Positions 35,601 to 46,951 of a stretch of 64,000 bases of DNA are shown here, piece by piece. This DNA comes from Stenocarpella maydis (lineage: Eukaryota > Ascomycota > Sordariomycetes > Diaporthales > Diaporthaceae). The stretch spans positions 384,921 to 448,920 of the forward strand of contig NQMI01000020.1 of the NCBI GenBank assembly GCA_002270565.1, written 5' to 3'. The notes under the pieces were generated by a model. That model searched no databases, had not been told where the DNA came from, and saw only the letters and a program-made list of their open reading frames with translations. Made by a program: the position numbers and the translations under genes. Position 1 is the first letter of the stretch. Every line of letters begins with the position of its first letter.

Positions 35601-37170
35601 GCAATACTACCTTATAAGAGCTAAAAAATAAATTAAACTCTCTATGGATTATAAGAATCTTATAACCTTTATGATAATTAAGACTCTTAATAAATGATAA
35701 GTTAGATATATAGAGTTCTTATTATAATTCAATATTAAGGTTATTTATATAGATAGAGTTAAAAACATAAGAGTAGATGTACTTAATTAAAGACTTAACT
35801 ATTAGGATAAGGATTTACTTATGGAATGGATAGTGTTTAAAACTTAAGAAGATGAAAGCCTTATTTTTAACTGCAAACTTAATGCTATAATTAGAGTTAA
35901 CTTCCAAACTAGAAAAACCCCTATTGATTTAAAAAAAATAAGATGAGTTGATTATAGAAATATATAAAGCACTAGTATATGGCTACTAAGGTGTTGTAGT
36001 AATAATTAAGAGGATTTAGAAGAATTACTAGATTCCTAACCTTAAGAAGAAGGTTTAAGATATTATCAGTAAATGCAACTTATGTAATCAAAATAAGGCC
36101 TCTAGGCACAAACTGTATAGATTATTAAAACCCCTACTAGTACTTACGGCTATATGGTTATCTATTAGCCTGGACTTTATTGTTAAGCTACCTCTCTTAT
36201 AAGAACCCTTAACTGGAGTACTGTACAATAGTATTCTAGTAGTGGTTTATAGACTGAGCAAGTATGCATACTTTATACCATACAAGGAAGCTAGCACTAT
36301 AGAAGAACTTATATATATATTCTTATAAATCATAGTAAGCAACTATGGAATGCTATATGAAATTATTTTAGATAGAGATAAGCTCTTTATATTAAACTTT
36401 TAGAAGTTACTAATGAAGTAACTTAGAATAAAATATAAGCTTTTCATAATAGCATATTTATAAATAGATGGATAAATAGAATAAATTAATTAGATTATAA
36501 GATAATATCTCTAATAATATATCAACTAATTATAGAATAATTGAGTTAAATTGCTACTATTAGCATAGTTTGCCTACAATAATGTAACTACTAGTATAAC
36601 TAAACAGTCACCTTTCTTTACACTCTATGATATAAACTGCAGGCATATTATGAATTACTACTAGATGATACCCTAGTGGAATTAGTGGAATAAAAAGTAA
36701 TATAAATTAGATAAATCTAGAAGGATATCTAAGTAGAACTCTCTTTTATATAAGAATGAATGATAAAATATGTAAACTAGAAAAGAATTAAAGGATTAAT
36801 TCTTAAGAAGGGAGATAAGGTCTATCTTCTTTGCTGAAATATTAAAATAAAGTAATCTAGTAATAAACTTGATTATAAGAAAATCAGCCCCTTTAAAATT
36901 TTGTGGAAATAATTAAATACTAATTATAAACTTTTATATCTTACTTCTTAAATTAGTACTAGAAAATGTAAAACTAGAAATATAAATTGAAATTATTAAT
37001 GAATATAATAAGGAATATAAAGTAGAAAGAATTATAGACTCTAAATAGTATTAAGGAATGATGGAATATCTTATTAAATGGAAAGAATATAATTTAAGTA
37101 AAACTATATAGGAACTAGAGTAAAACCTTGGAAATAGTAAGAAACTTCTGGAAAGTTTTAAAACTAAGAA
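32690..37170 (+). pseudogene. Second protease block and polymerase region (RT, RNase H, integrase, chromodomain)
   Basis: The second copy of the protease motif lies near 33815-33850. The reverse transcriptase spans about 34540-35200; its catalytic YLDD-type motif reads YLNN at 34993-35004, two GAT-to-AAT changes. The RNase H part follows at about 35280-35660. The integrase starts with a zinc motif CNLCNQNK near 36068 and has the WLSISLDFIVKLPL and ILVVVYRLSKYAYFIPYKEA blocks (36150-36290). A chromodomain is visible at 37014-37165 (VERIIDSK...YLIKWKEYN). Stops throughout make it non-functional. Confidence 0.85.
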
Positions 37171-37997
37171 TATAAAGAAAGGTAAATGTTACCTAGCTAA
37201 ATACTTAAATTAGCTATTATTTAAAGGAAATATTATTAGCCTAGGGATATTAGAAGATAAGGATTAGGAACTAGATAAGCTACCTATAGGTGTATTTCCT
37301 CTACCCCTAACTAAAAATGCAGACCAATCCACTACTGTATTTCTGGTACTTATGGAATTCTAATTAAAATGAGGATTAGGGAAAGACCCCTTAGTAGCTA
37401 TAACCTCCTATATTGCTTTAGTAGTATGGGCTTGCTCCTCCTTAGCTAACCCCTTATTTACTAACTTCACCCCCTTTACCTAAAGAAAACGTTTTTACTT
37501 CTTTAAATGAGCTAAATAAGCTAGGGATTTATTTAAATGGGCCTAGATCTTAGCTAAACGCTCCTCCTCCTTAATCTTATAACTATCCAGCTTGGCTAAT
37601 TTCTTGATAGTATGCAATACTGCAAAGGTCAGCCTAATAACTACCCGCGAAAATAGGACATTTACAAGAAGATACTAGTGTGCGTAATGCGTTATAAGAA
37701 TAACCCCGCTTAGTATATTGTAAACAGCTCTTTATGAAATCAATTATCTTATAAACCAGGTCCTTAGATAAATAATGGAAATATGGAGCAACTTTATAAC
37801 CATACCATTTAATGAAAGCGTGATGATTAAGGTAGGCTTAATGTTTCTTAAATATTTTAGCGGTAGAACTTTTTATAACTTAAGAATCTTTAACTCTAGA
37901 CGATACGATAAATTAGGAAGGTATGAATAATAATGTGGATGAATGAAAATAACTTATGGAGCACTTTTGAGGATAAAAGAAGTAAGGAGGGAGATAG

Positions 37998-38485
37998 TGT
38001 TATGAGCTAATATGAATGGCACTCTAGGGACCCACTTAGGAACCTAGAAGCAATCACCATAATACAACCCTGCAGGACTCCAGCTGCTAAGTCAATATAA
38101 CCTAACCCGGAGAACCAGGGTTAGGGCTGCAAGTGCTTATTTAAGATTAATGAGCAGTGACGAGTAATGGCTGCAAGTGCTCATCCAGGATTAATGAGTA
38201 GTAATGAGTAATGGCTATAAGTGCTTATCTAAGATCAATGAGCAGCAATGAGCCAACTGAAGAGTCGGAATATATAAGGATACGGTCATCACTATAGTAG
38301 ATAGCTTTTATAGAATAGACTCTTTAGTTGTTAATCTAAGTATTCAATCCCAGTATTGGATAGCCTTATAGCTAGTGATCTTTATCAGTCAACAATATTG
38401 CTCAACAACCGCCTAATAACATATTCCGAATATAAACCCTTGATCTTTCAGGTTTAACGTACTTGGAAACCCTCTGATCATTACA
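37998..38485 (+). repeat. 3' LTR (type A)
   Basis: 488 bp, TGTTATGAGC to TGATCATTACA. Compared with the 5' LTR, its first part carries many C-to-T changes while its last part is well preserved. Confidence 0.9.
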
Positions 38486-38884
38486 AGGAACACCTAAGTA
38501 TATTTTTCAGCCACTGGTACCCAATTTTACCAATCCTACGAAGTCCCAAGAGGTTCGGCGTTTAATCGCCAATTACCAGCATCAGAAACACTCAAGCCCC
38601 ACCCAACAACAATTGCTCAGAAAACTTCTTAAAGCATATAATTAGAAAGATACAGCATTATTAATGTCCTCAAAGAAAAGCGAGGAGCTCATAAGGAAAA
38701 TTGAGGCCACCAAGCAGTTCAAAAGAAAGAAGGTCCAAATCGACCCAAATCAGGCTTTCGCCAACATTAAGGCTATAAAAAAAGCTCAGATTGAGGCCGG
38801 CGCGGTATCCCTTAATAGCGATTCTTCTGGTGATTCCTCAACAACAACGGAAGAGGGATCGTGCATCGTGGTGGCGAGCAATTG
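38486..38884 (+). pseudogene. Pogo-like transposase, C-terminal part
   Basis: Continues the pogo transposase after the duplicated AGGAA: PKYIFQPLVPNFTNP, then LRKLLKAYN, a stop, and a basic tail ending IEAGAVSLNSDSSGDS. The last 74 codons (38664-38885) are open. The right inverted repeat begins 30 bp later. Confidence 0.82.
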
Positions 38885-38914
38885 AGTGTTGAAGAGGGTG
38901 GGTGGTGGTGGCGG

Positions 38915-38959
38915 AAGGGGGGCCGAATCGGGGGGGGGCCGAAAGTGGGCCACCCACGT
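38915..38959 (-). repeat. Right terminal inverted repeat of the pogo-like element
   Basis: Reverse complement of the left end with small differences in the C-runs. TA follows at 38960-38961. Confidence 0.88.
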
Positions 38960-38961
38960 TA

Positions 38962-41142
38962 CCGACATTCGCGCAGAATGTGTCCAGATTTGATTTGTGG
39001 ATGGTAGATGATAATCGGTAAAGGAATTGTAGATTCGCCACGACAGTCGTAACCTAAAGTTTCGCTTCACCGCCGGTAGTGTGGCACGCGAAAGGGGGGA
39101 TAATATTTGAATACATGAAACGCCTCAGTCCGCCGCTCTTCTCAAAAAGTCACTATCATTGTCGATGTCGCAATCGTCATCATAATCATCATGATCGTAT
39201 GCGAAATCACTGCAATCCCTGTCCCAGTCTTCCTCTTCTTCTTGCTCTTCTTCATATTAGAGTGTATTGATTATCCAGCCATAGCTCTCCATTAATGATA
39301 TTACTTGGAGGGTCCTTATAAGCCTTAAGAATAATCCTTTAGATAAATAGGATTAATTGAAAATAGGTATTAACTAGCGCTAGTGCTTTAATAGTAATTT
39401 TAAGGTTATTAAGTCTATTAAGCTTTTACTAATTAGTGTTTATATTATATAGGGAGGTAATAATTACGTTCATATTATTATATATTATTTAAATTATATT
39501 AACAAAGTACAAAATATTCTCAAAGTTAATTTGAATATAATTTATATAAAGTATATTTAGAAACTTAATAACTATATCTTATATATAACTGATCCATTGG
39601 GTGTTTTCTTAGAGCCTCTTTTGCCCTAGCTAGCACCCCCCTCCCCCCAACCCCTGCTCCCCGGCTGGCAGTAAAGGGAAACACACTGCTCTTGTAACAT
39701 TGACGCAGTTTGCGTCATGTAGAAAGCCGGCACCACTCTCCGCGGTATTTACCGCGAGAAACACAACCACAGGTCTCTCACTCCCTTATACCCTATCTGC
39801 TGTGGCGAGCAGCATTAGCTTATCCCTGTAGTCGCTGTGAAAGGGGGGAAGAAGAGACTACTTGAATAAACAGGGGGAAGACCCTCGTGGACCCCCCCTC
39901 CGCTACGATCGGCTTATGTGAACTACCAAAATATATGTTTGAAATGACACTGGACCAACTTCATTCTACCAAATCCTTGGTGTATATATCTCGTTCTCAT
40001 TAAGGGCGTCCTGCTACTATCCAGACTCAGCATCCCTTTACCGTCTCGACCACAACGTCGACATAGTGCTGCTATAGGGGAAAGGAATGGCCCAACAGCT
40101 CTGAACGTGTTACGGTTCCTATGTAACGGCTTTCTGGTTCTAGCACATTTTCATTTCCAGGAGAATACCTTTGAAATTTTGTGTAGGATAAGCGACCGCC
40201 CAGTTGGAATGACAACCAACGAGAGGGTCGAGTACTACATGCCTAGGTACACGTCGCACAATTGCATTCCTACAGATATATTTAAACACGGCAGTTCCGG
40301 TGTTACGTCTCCCTTCTCTCAGTGAAGTAAAAGGGAGGTAGCGGGGAGATGTGGGATACAGATATGCATGCAGCTATTATTTGCTTACCAAGACTGGTCG
40401 CATGTTGCTCCTTCCGTTGAGCATCGGCTTTACGAATATATGTTGCTATTCGCACGCACTTTCCCGGTTCACGAGTCCTCAATACATTTCGGCAGGGTGC
40501 GAGACCATCGTTCTTCACTAGTGGTGCGGAAAACACTCACGCACACACACTCTCTCTTCGTCTCTTCAAGGCTCGGCTGATAGATCTACATTGCGGGATA
40601 GATATCCCAAGTGTTTTCAACCAAGACAACCCGGATCAAAGCCCAACTTGTTGTATACCTCAGTGCACCAGCACCAGAAGGACTGGGTCGAGACTTTACG
40701 ACACGGCTTCCGATCATACGACCTCGAGACCAACAAGACGAACGAGGATCATGGACTTGGGCGGCATCATAGGCATTACGGCTGGGGGAACCTGCATCAT
40801 CGTCATAATCGTTAGGCACATCGTCTGAGCTCGGAATCCCGCAGACAAGACCGAGCTAAAACAGGATGGGCCAGCGAGGGGTAGAAGATGCGCATCAACG
40901 CACAGTCAGCTGCAAATGGATAACACCATGATCAAGGTTGGATGGGAACGTGGTATCATGACGTGGAAATTAATTAGGTAGATGCCTTTCCTAGGTTAGC
41001 CCCGTCATCATTGATAATGCGGCTTGGCAGCATAGACGAGTAATGAACGGCGACGTGCAACAACGCGTCCCTTGCATCTGATCCTACCGCGGCTGACGCG
41101 CTGATCAATAAATCCATCATTCACCGGTGACTAGAAGCAGTC
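38962..41142. other. Intergenic, AT-rich stretch, nothing certain
   Basis: 38962-39270 is mixed. On the minus strand, 39263-39125 reads as a strongly acidic tail (EEEQEEEEDWDRDC...) that could be the remnant of a host gene. 39290-39590 is very AT-rich and looks like old repeat. 39600-41140 is ordinary GC with only short ORFs. No gene can be supported. Confidence 0.4.
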
Positions 41143-41150
41143 TATAAATA
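41143..41150 (+). promoter_or_regulatory. TATA box of the APH/choline-kinase-like gene
   Basis: TATAAATA lies 113 bp before the ATG at 41263, in a good position for a fungal core promoter. Confidence 0.55.
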
Positions 41151-41262
41151 TGCGCACGGCGCCTCCCGCGTTCGGCGACACGGCGCTGCCTCTCTTCTTT
41201 TGCAAGCCACACAAAAGCACTTCCTCCATCAGTCCCATTGCATTCACACACACGAAGACGTC

Positions 41263-42658
41263 ATGACCTCCCACAACATCAACCAAGCAGGCTATACCCG
41301 CCGCCTTGATGTTGTCCAGTCCATCCTCGACCGTCATGGCCTGGCGGCGACGTCTGTCACGCCAGTCGAATACCAGGAGCGCTGCCCCTTCCCCTATAAC
41401 AACTTCCTCTACAAGCTCGACCTGGCCTCCCCGGCCACCGCGGACAACTTCGTTCCGAAGCCACTCACCAGCCTTCCTCCTCCCGAGGGCATCTCGACGC
41501 TTATCCTGAAATTGTCCAACCCCAAGGCCGAGAGCCTGAACAACACCAACCGCGTTGAGAACGATATCATCACCTCGTCTCTCATTCACCAGACCCTCTC
41601 AGAGCGGGCACCGGGAATGGCCGACATTGTCCCCACCGTCTACGCATGGGAGCCTTTTACGGGGACCTCCTCAGATGCGGACGAGGCCTCCTTCGGCTGG
41701 ACCATGATGGGACACCGGCCCGGGTCGAACCTCGACGGGCTCTTCGAGCTGTTGGAGCCGCAGGAGCAGCTCGCCGTGATCGACCAGGTCGCGACCATTC
41801 TGACCGCCATCCAATCCGTCGAGCTACCCGCCGGCGTCACCTCCTTTGGCGGCATGGCCCTCGCTGCCGACGGCACCATTGTCACAGGCCAGCGGCCTCT
41901 TCTCCCTGGCGGGCCGTGGGCCTCTTACGCGGACATGTGGGCTTTAAAGCTGCGCTTCCAGCTCGACGGTGACGCCGAGAACAGCGCCGTGCTACGTGGG
42001 TGGCGGGCCAACGAGATATTGAGGGCCCGCCTGGACGCCTTCATTTCGGGCACGGTTATCGAGCGGGTGCTGCGGCGCGGCGTTGTGGCCACCAGCCACC
42101 GGGTCCTGACCCACGGCGATTTCAGTAAGACCCTTCCCTTCTTCAAGAAACTGATCTCCTGACAGGATTCCTCTTTTCTCTTCTTGCCTCGCAGCCATGA
42201 ACAACATGCTCTACGACCCCGCCACGAGGCGCATCACCGCCCTGCTCGACTTCGACTGGGCCGCCGTCGCGCACCCGGCGCACGAGTTCTTCTCGGGCCT
42301 GCACGACCTGCGAGGCAGCACGCACCCGGACGACGCGACCCTGCAGAAGGCAGTACTCACGGGTGTGTTCGAGGTCAGCCCGGACACGGCGGCCGCCGAA
42401 GCCGCCCGAACCTGGGCCATCGCCCACACCTGGGACAAGGCCCTTCGGCGAGCCGGGGGCCTGGCGCCCAGCACCCTCGCCGGCATCATGACGCTCGAGT
42501 CGCTCCGCGCGCTCGAGGACCTGATAGCGCCCTTCGACCCGTGCAATGCCGTCATGATCGGCCGCACCCCGGCCGAGAAGCTGCAGGCCGCCAAGGTCGA
42601 AACAGAGGCGAAGCTCGACTCCCTCCTTGAGAACCTCGCTCGGCAGGCGGGTCTATAA
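41263..42658 (+). CDS. APH/choline-kinase-like phosphotransferase
   Basis: Exons 41263-42124 and 42195-42658 (intron 42125-42194, GTAAGA...CTGAC...CGCAG) encode about 441 residues. The intron cuts the catalytic loop: exon 1 ends VLTHGDF and exon 2 continues TMNNMLYDP, giving the complete HGDxxxxN motif (His284, Asp286, Asn291). The metal-binding motif LLDFDWA (Asp306/Asp308) follows. It is a well-preserved member of the aminoglycoside-phosphotransferase/choline-kinase fold; in fungi most such proteins have unknown substrates. The ATG at 41263 starts the family-like sequence (MTSHNINQAGYTRRL); the frame stays open a little upstream but only with non-ATG codons. It has its own TATA box, high coding GC and no sign of decay. 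Confidence 0.88.
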
Positions 42659-43670
42659 GTCCATTGCAGCCAGCACCCTCCCCCCTACAGAACCTATAGT
42701 GTTCCTTCCCTTCCGCAGGCTCGAAATGAGTTGGTAAGTCAGGCCCGAACTGAGGGGAACCTGCGGCGGGGAGGGGGGTTGGGGAAAAGATGATGCTTGC
42801 TTGGTATCAGACATGCCGTCCTCGTGACGGAGCAGAGGAGCCCCTGGCGACGAGACGGACGAGAGCAGAGACGTTCAGACAAGGGGAGCCTGGGCCTTTC
42901 AGGGGCCCTGGCTTGTTCTACGTCGCCGCCTTCCTTTCTATGAGAGGAAGGACGCATCATCAAGCTGATGATGCATGGCTATCAACCCTTGCTAGTCAGC
43001 CTCAGTCTCAGTCGGGTAGTCCTCATGCGAGTTATTGTCGTGTATGTACCACATTGTTTGCGAGCTGGCTCGTGGACTTATGCTCACCGGCTTTGCCCGG
43101 GGAGTTCCGGATGGGGAGGAGGGCTACTCAAGTGGGGAGTCGCCATGGAAGTTAGCACTTGGGTAACACCTGGGGAACCGGAAAGTCACATATAATATCC
43201 ACACCAAAAAAACGGAGGATACGGAGGTACATTATTTGTGCTCTAGCGAACAGAGAGTATCACTCGGCCCGAATTGCACTCCCACACATCTCAGACCAGT
43301 TTGTGAAGAGTGAGTGTTAATTAGCAGTATTGTGATTACTTGCGTTGCGAGTGTGTGTTTTAGAAGCAATGGTTGTGCTAGTGCCTGTTGGTGGTCGGTG
43401 GTAGGTGTCGGGTGATGCGCCCGTGTACCATACGCTTCCGTGCGTGCGAATATCATTTGAGACTGGCTATCGCAGCAGCAAGCGGATGTAGGCACATGCT
43501 CATCCCCATAAGGTATGTATGTACAGCAATGATACTCAATCGCCAAGCAGAGACTTCATGCTAAGATGTGCAAATCTGACATTACTTGGTGTCTCTTCAC
43601 CCCAAAACAGGCTCCATAGCAATGCTTGCGCTCAGGTGCGCAAACTCGGAACGTCGGACACTGGTTTCGC
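42659..43670. other. Intergenic between convergent genes
   Basis: 3' regions of the APH-like gene and of the Myb gene. Short ORFs only. Nothing recognised. Confidence 0.5.
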
Positions 43671-46600
43671 TCACTCCGAATCGGAATCCACAGCAGTGGC
43701 AGCACTCTTCCAGCCACCCGCCGGTGGCGGTGGTGACCGAGCTGTCCTTTTCCCTTTACTTTTTATCCTGACCTTTCCCTTGCCAGCCTCTGCTGTAGTA
43801 CCCTCGATGTCATCTTGCCCAAGATCAACGCTGACTGATCTCGGGGTGTGATCTCGGCCTCGCTGGGCGGGCTCGCCTTGCTCATCGCCGTCGTCTGGGA
43901 TTCTGAGAATCTGGCTCGAGACCTTCCTGGCTCGGCTGCTCGCGCGGCTGCTCGCGCGGCTGCTCGCGCTGCTCGACCGTCGCTGCCTCTCCCTTAGAGC
44001 ACGAGGCTCCTGGGAGGGTGTCTGCCACACCTTGCTGCCGGGGACTAGGTTGACAAGCTTCTCCTCCACTTCATCATCGGCTTGGTTATCTTCGATACGA
44101 GGCAGCGACTGGTGAATATTGTAATGGTTAAGCAGGTACCGCGCATTGGACTGAACGTCCTGGTCTTCATGATCAGGCACAGTCTTCCGCAGTCTGAACC
44201 AGACCAGCTTTAGAGTGGGGCGCCGCCATTTTGCCCTGAAGCGTTCATCACCGAGCGACTTCCATTTGATCTTGGAGTCCTTGGAGCAACCCGAGTCATG
44301 GACAGCTTCGACCAATTGGAGTTGCTCTTCGACGCTCATGACACGATAGTCCTCGCGCGCATTCGCCAACACCTCGCTCAGACCGTTGATAGTCCTGGTT
44401 CGATGAGAAGGTTCGGGCAGATGGTCGTTGTCAACGCGCACCTCCCCTTTGTCCTTGAGCTCCTGCCACTTCCACATGCATTGCTGCCTGTTTCGAGTAA
44501 GGCCCATGGCTGAGCTGATTTGCTGCCAGTCTAGCTGAGACTCGCCGTCGAAGCCTTTAACGCGGGGCTTCGGACGGAACTGATCATTGTTCTCGCGGTC
44601 GATCCGGATCCTGTTGAGGGCCTCTCCGACTGCCTGCTTGAGTTTCTCCGTCTCTTCCGGTTTCCAATACCATTTGAGCCGATGCCCATCGACGACGTAG
44701 TGGTTGCGCCAATAATCCCTGACATCTTTCTGGTCCCGGTTGATGGTAGCGGCGATTTCCGAGAACTTCAAGTTCTTGCCATGTTTTTCAAACAGCTCAT
44801 GCAACTCTTTCTTTTGCTCGTCGTCCCAGCGTCCCCGGGCCACAAAGTTGTTATAGAGCCTGCGAGTCCGTTCAATGATCTGCTTCCTGTTGCGATGCTG
44901 AATGGCTGCGACGGCGCTGTCCCAGAAGTCTTTGTGTTTTTCGTTGCCTGTGTCCGGTCTCTGGTGTATCATCGCGTTGATTTCGGATTGCGACATGTCA
45001 TGGGCATGGCGAAACTGGTCCACGACCCGGCCCAGAGCACTGAGCTCTGCGGTAGTCCAGGCACCGGTGGCGGTTTCGCTCTGTGAGGCACGGTTACTCT
45101 TGGGGGCAACTTTGGTCTTCTTGGGATGGCTGGGCTCAGGAATGTTGGTCGACTTCTTTGGCTTTTTGCGCCTGGACGGGCCCGCAAGGAGGTTCTCTGG
45201 TTCGTCTTCCGATGCAGCATCGGGACGGCGCTTCCGTTTGGGCTTGGTCTGCTGTTCCATGTTGGTACCTGTCTCATGCTCAGGGCTCCTGAGATCACCG
45301 CGCATGACGTCCTTGAGCTTGGATCTTTGCGACATGGACATCCGCGGCTGGGCCTCCCCCTCTTCGGAGTCACCTTCCAGCTGCGAAAGCGACAGGGATT
45401 CCTTTGGCTGGAGCCTACGCTTCTTCTTCACCTTTTTCGGCTGATGGACAGGCACCTCGGGTTCGTCGTCGCCAAGTGGCTCGATGTCAACAGATGGTTG
45501 GGCTTCAGCGGCATTGTGCGTCGCAGCCTCCCCGCTTTGCCCTGCACTTTCGTTGTCGGACGCTTCCACCACATCCTCGTGGTCCCTTCTCTTAGCAGGC
45601 TGGGAGAGCCAAGTTGTGACCCTGTGCACATTCGTGTTCGACAGTGCGCTAGAAGCAGGGGCGTTGGTACATTCGTTAGCATCCGTTGCCTCCGTCAAGA
45701 TGCCATGGACTTGTTGGGGGTTTATAGTCTTGCTGGGCGATTTTGCCCGTCCTGCCTTTGTCGCCATAGGACTGACATGCCCACTGACAAGGCTTTGATT
45801 GTCTTCATTCGCACCCACAGCATCGCTGTTCGGTTGAGCGTCACGCCGGGCAGATACGTTGAGAGAGCCTCGCGAGGCAGGTCTGGCAACCTCGACCCGA
45901 GCGGGGATGCTCGTGTTTGATCCTGTTGACGACCGACTCGGTGTAGGCGATGCTAGCCGCGCGCAGGCTCTGAGCTGCGAAGAAGAGATTAGTAAACGGG
46001 GTGGTCGGCTGGGCGGGCAGAGAAGCTCACATTTTGTGCCGACACGGAGGTTGGTGACGGCCGAGACATGGATCTCGACCTCGACCTCTCCAGCCTGTCG
46101 AGTCGTGCGACGCTCGGGGACGCCAGGTTGTACTCGTCCTCTGGCCCAGGATGCTCAGTCTTGACTTGGCTTGGCAGCAAGTCTGGTATGGGCGCTTCAT
46201 CGTCGCCTTGTAGGTCCGCTGAGTCATCAACCATTGAAATTTCCCTTCTGTGCATGAAGGGCGACTCCTGGCGTCGTTCGTCGCCATCGACAACTCGGCC
46301 AATTAGGAAAGGCAGCATGTCATCTGGTGGGTCTTCGTAGGGAGAGCGGTTAGGCTCAGTCTTGGGATGGAACGGCTCCAACTCCCCCTCCCCCTCCGCG
46401 AAGCCGCTTGCCGGGGCAATGTCTTCATCTGACTGCTCAGCCTTGATTATTGGGGCGTGTCCTCCAACTCCGTTTGGGGCTGGTTCCTGGGCCGACGGCG
46501 GCGAGCCATCCACGGCATGCGAAACGAGCAGGTCCTGGACGTCGGGTCTGTGTGGACGATCGTGCTTCTTGCGGTTGTGCCTCTTCTTCTCCTTGTGCTT

Positions 46601-46951
46601 CTTAGCCGACCCGGGGGTCGTGGCGGGCGCCTCATCGCCGTCGTGCGGCATCACAGCCGTCGGGGCGTCAGACAGCTCGTTCGCGGCGTCGCTGTCTGGA
46701 CCCTCGTGTCGCTTCTTCCTTTTCTTCTTCTTCTTGTCCTTCCTCCTCTTTTTTGGGGAATCCGATTCAGTTGGTGGTGCTTCGTGGTCGCTGTCTGTTA
46801 TCCGACGGCGACGAAGGTTCAGGTCGCGAACCTCGCCCGGAGGCGGTGGGGGAGTCGGCGACATGGGAGGCCCGATGACCCTACCACCGCGTGGCCTCGA
46901 CTGAGCCAGCCGGCCCTGTTCTCTCTGGAGCTGGCTGGACTCCTTGCCCAT
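43671..46951 (-). CDS. Reb1/TTF-I-like Myb DNA-binding protein
   Basis: Exons 46951-46031 and 45974-43671 (intron 45975-46030, 56 bp, GTGAGC...CGCAG, phase 0) encode about 1,074 residues. The first 600 are disordered and charged, with Lys/Arg clusters such as KKRRKDKKKKKRKKRHE that look like nuclear-localisation signals. Residues about 611-810 form the DNA-binding part: a helical segment (AWTTAELSALGRVVDQF), a Myb repeat (GRWDDEQKKELHELFEKHG...FSEIAATINRDQKDVRDYWRNHY), and a second repeat (KWYWKPEETEKLKQAV...DWQQISSAMGLTRNRQQCMWKW). This is the pattern of Reb1 and TTF-I, which bind rDNA terminators and promoters and can block replication forks. The C-terminus has an SSRASSRASSRA repeat and acidic and basic patches. 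ATG 46951 is the first in frame; upstream codons are open only with non-ATG starts. Confidence 0.78.

Larger units (their letters stand above)
29006..38485 (+). mobile_element. Ty3/gypsy chromodomain retrotransposon (LTR type A), RIP-mutated, with inner rearrangement
   Basis: Two direct LTRs of exactly 488 bp (29006-29493 and 37998-38485) are flanked by the 5-bp target duplication AGGAA (29001-29005 and 38486-38490). The interior is very AT-rich, with stop codons throughout, mostly TAG or TAA where Gln is expected. Visible in order are a Gag zinc knuckle, protease (twice), reverse transcriptase, RNase H, integrase and a chromodomain. The LTR type B at 32090-32674 and the duplicated block on both sides of it add about 1.95 kb to an otherwise roughly 7.5-kb element. 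It sits in the pogo transposase gene and cannot be active. Confidence 0.9.
24618..38959 (+). mobile_element. Pogo-like (Tc1/mariner superfamily) DNA transposon split by two insertions
   Basis: Inverted ends of about 45 bp start ACGTGGGTGGCCCACTTTCG at 24618 and end with the complement at 38959, each flanked by TA, the usual target duplication of this superfamily. Removing the MULE (25552-28549) and the gypsy element (29006-38485) brings together transposase pieces: an N-terminal part about 24740-25543, a DDE part 28558-29005, and a C-terminal part 38486-38884. The element itself would be about 1.85 kb. The first catalytic-region Asp is changed (VINRHHSH at about 28599), a G-to-A change of the RIP type, and stops occur. 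It inserted 191 bp after the last PKS codon. Confidence 0.88.

Noticed and set aside
44902..45920. Plus-strand ORFs of 180-264 codons opposite the Myb gene
   Set aside because: Shadows of the high-GC coding strand; the minus strand has recognisable Myb repeats and a proper intron.
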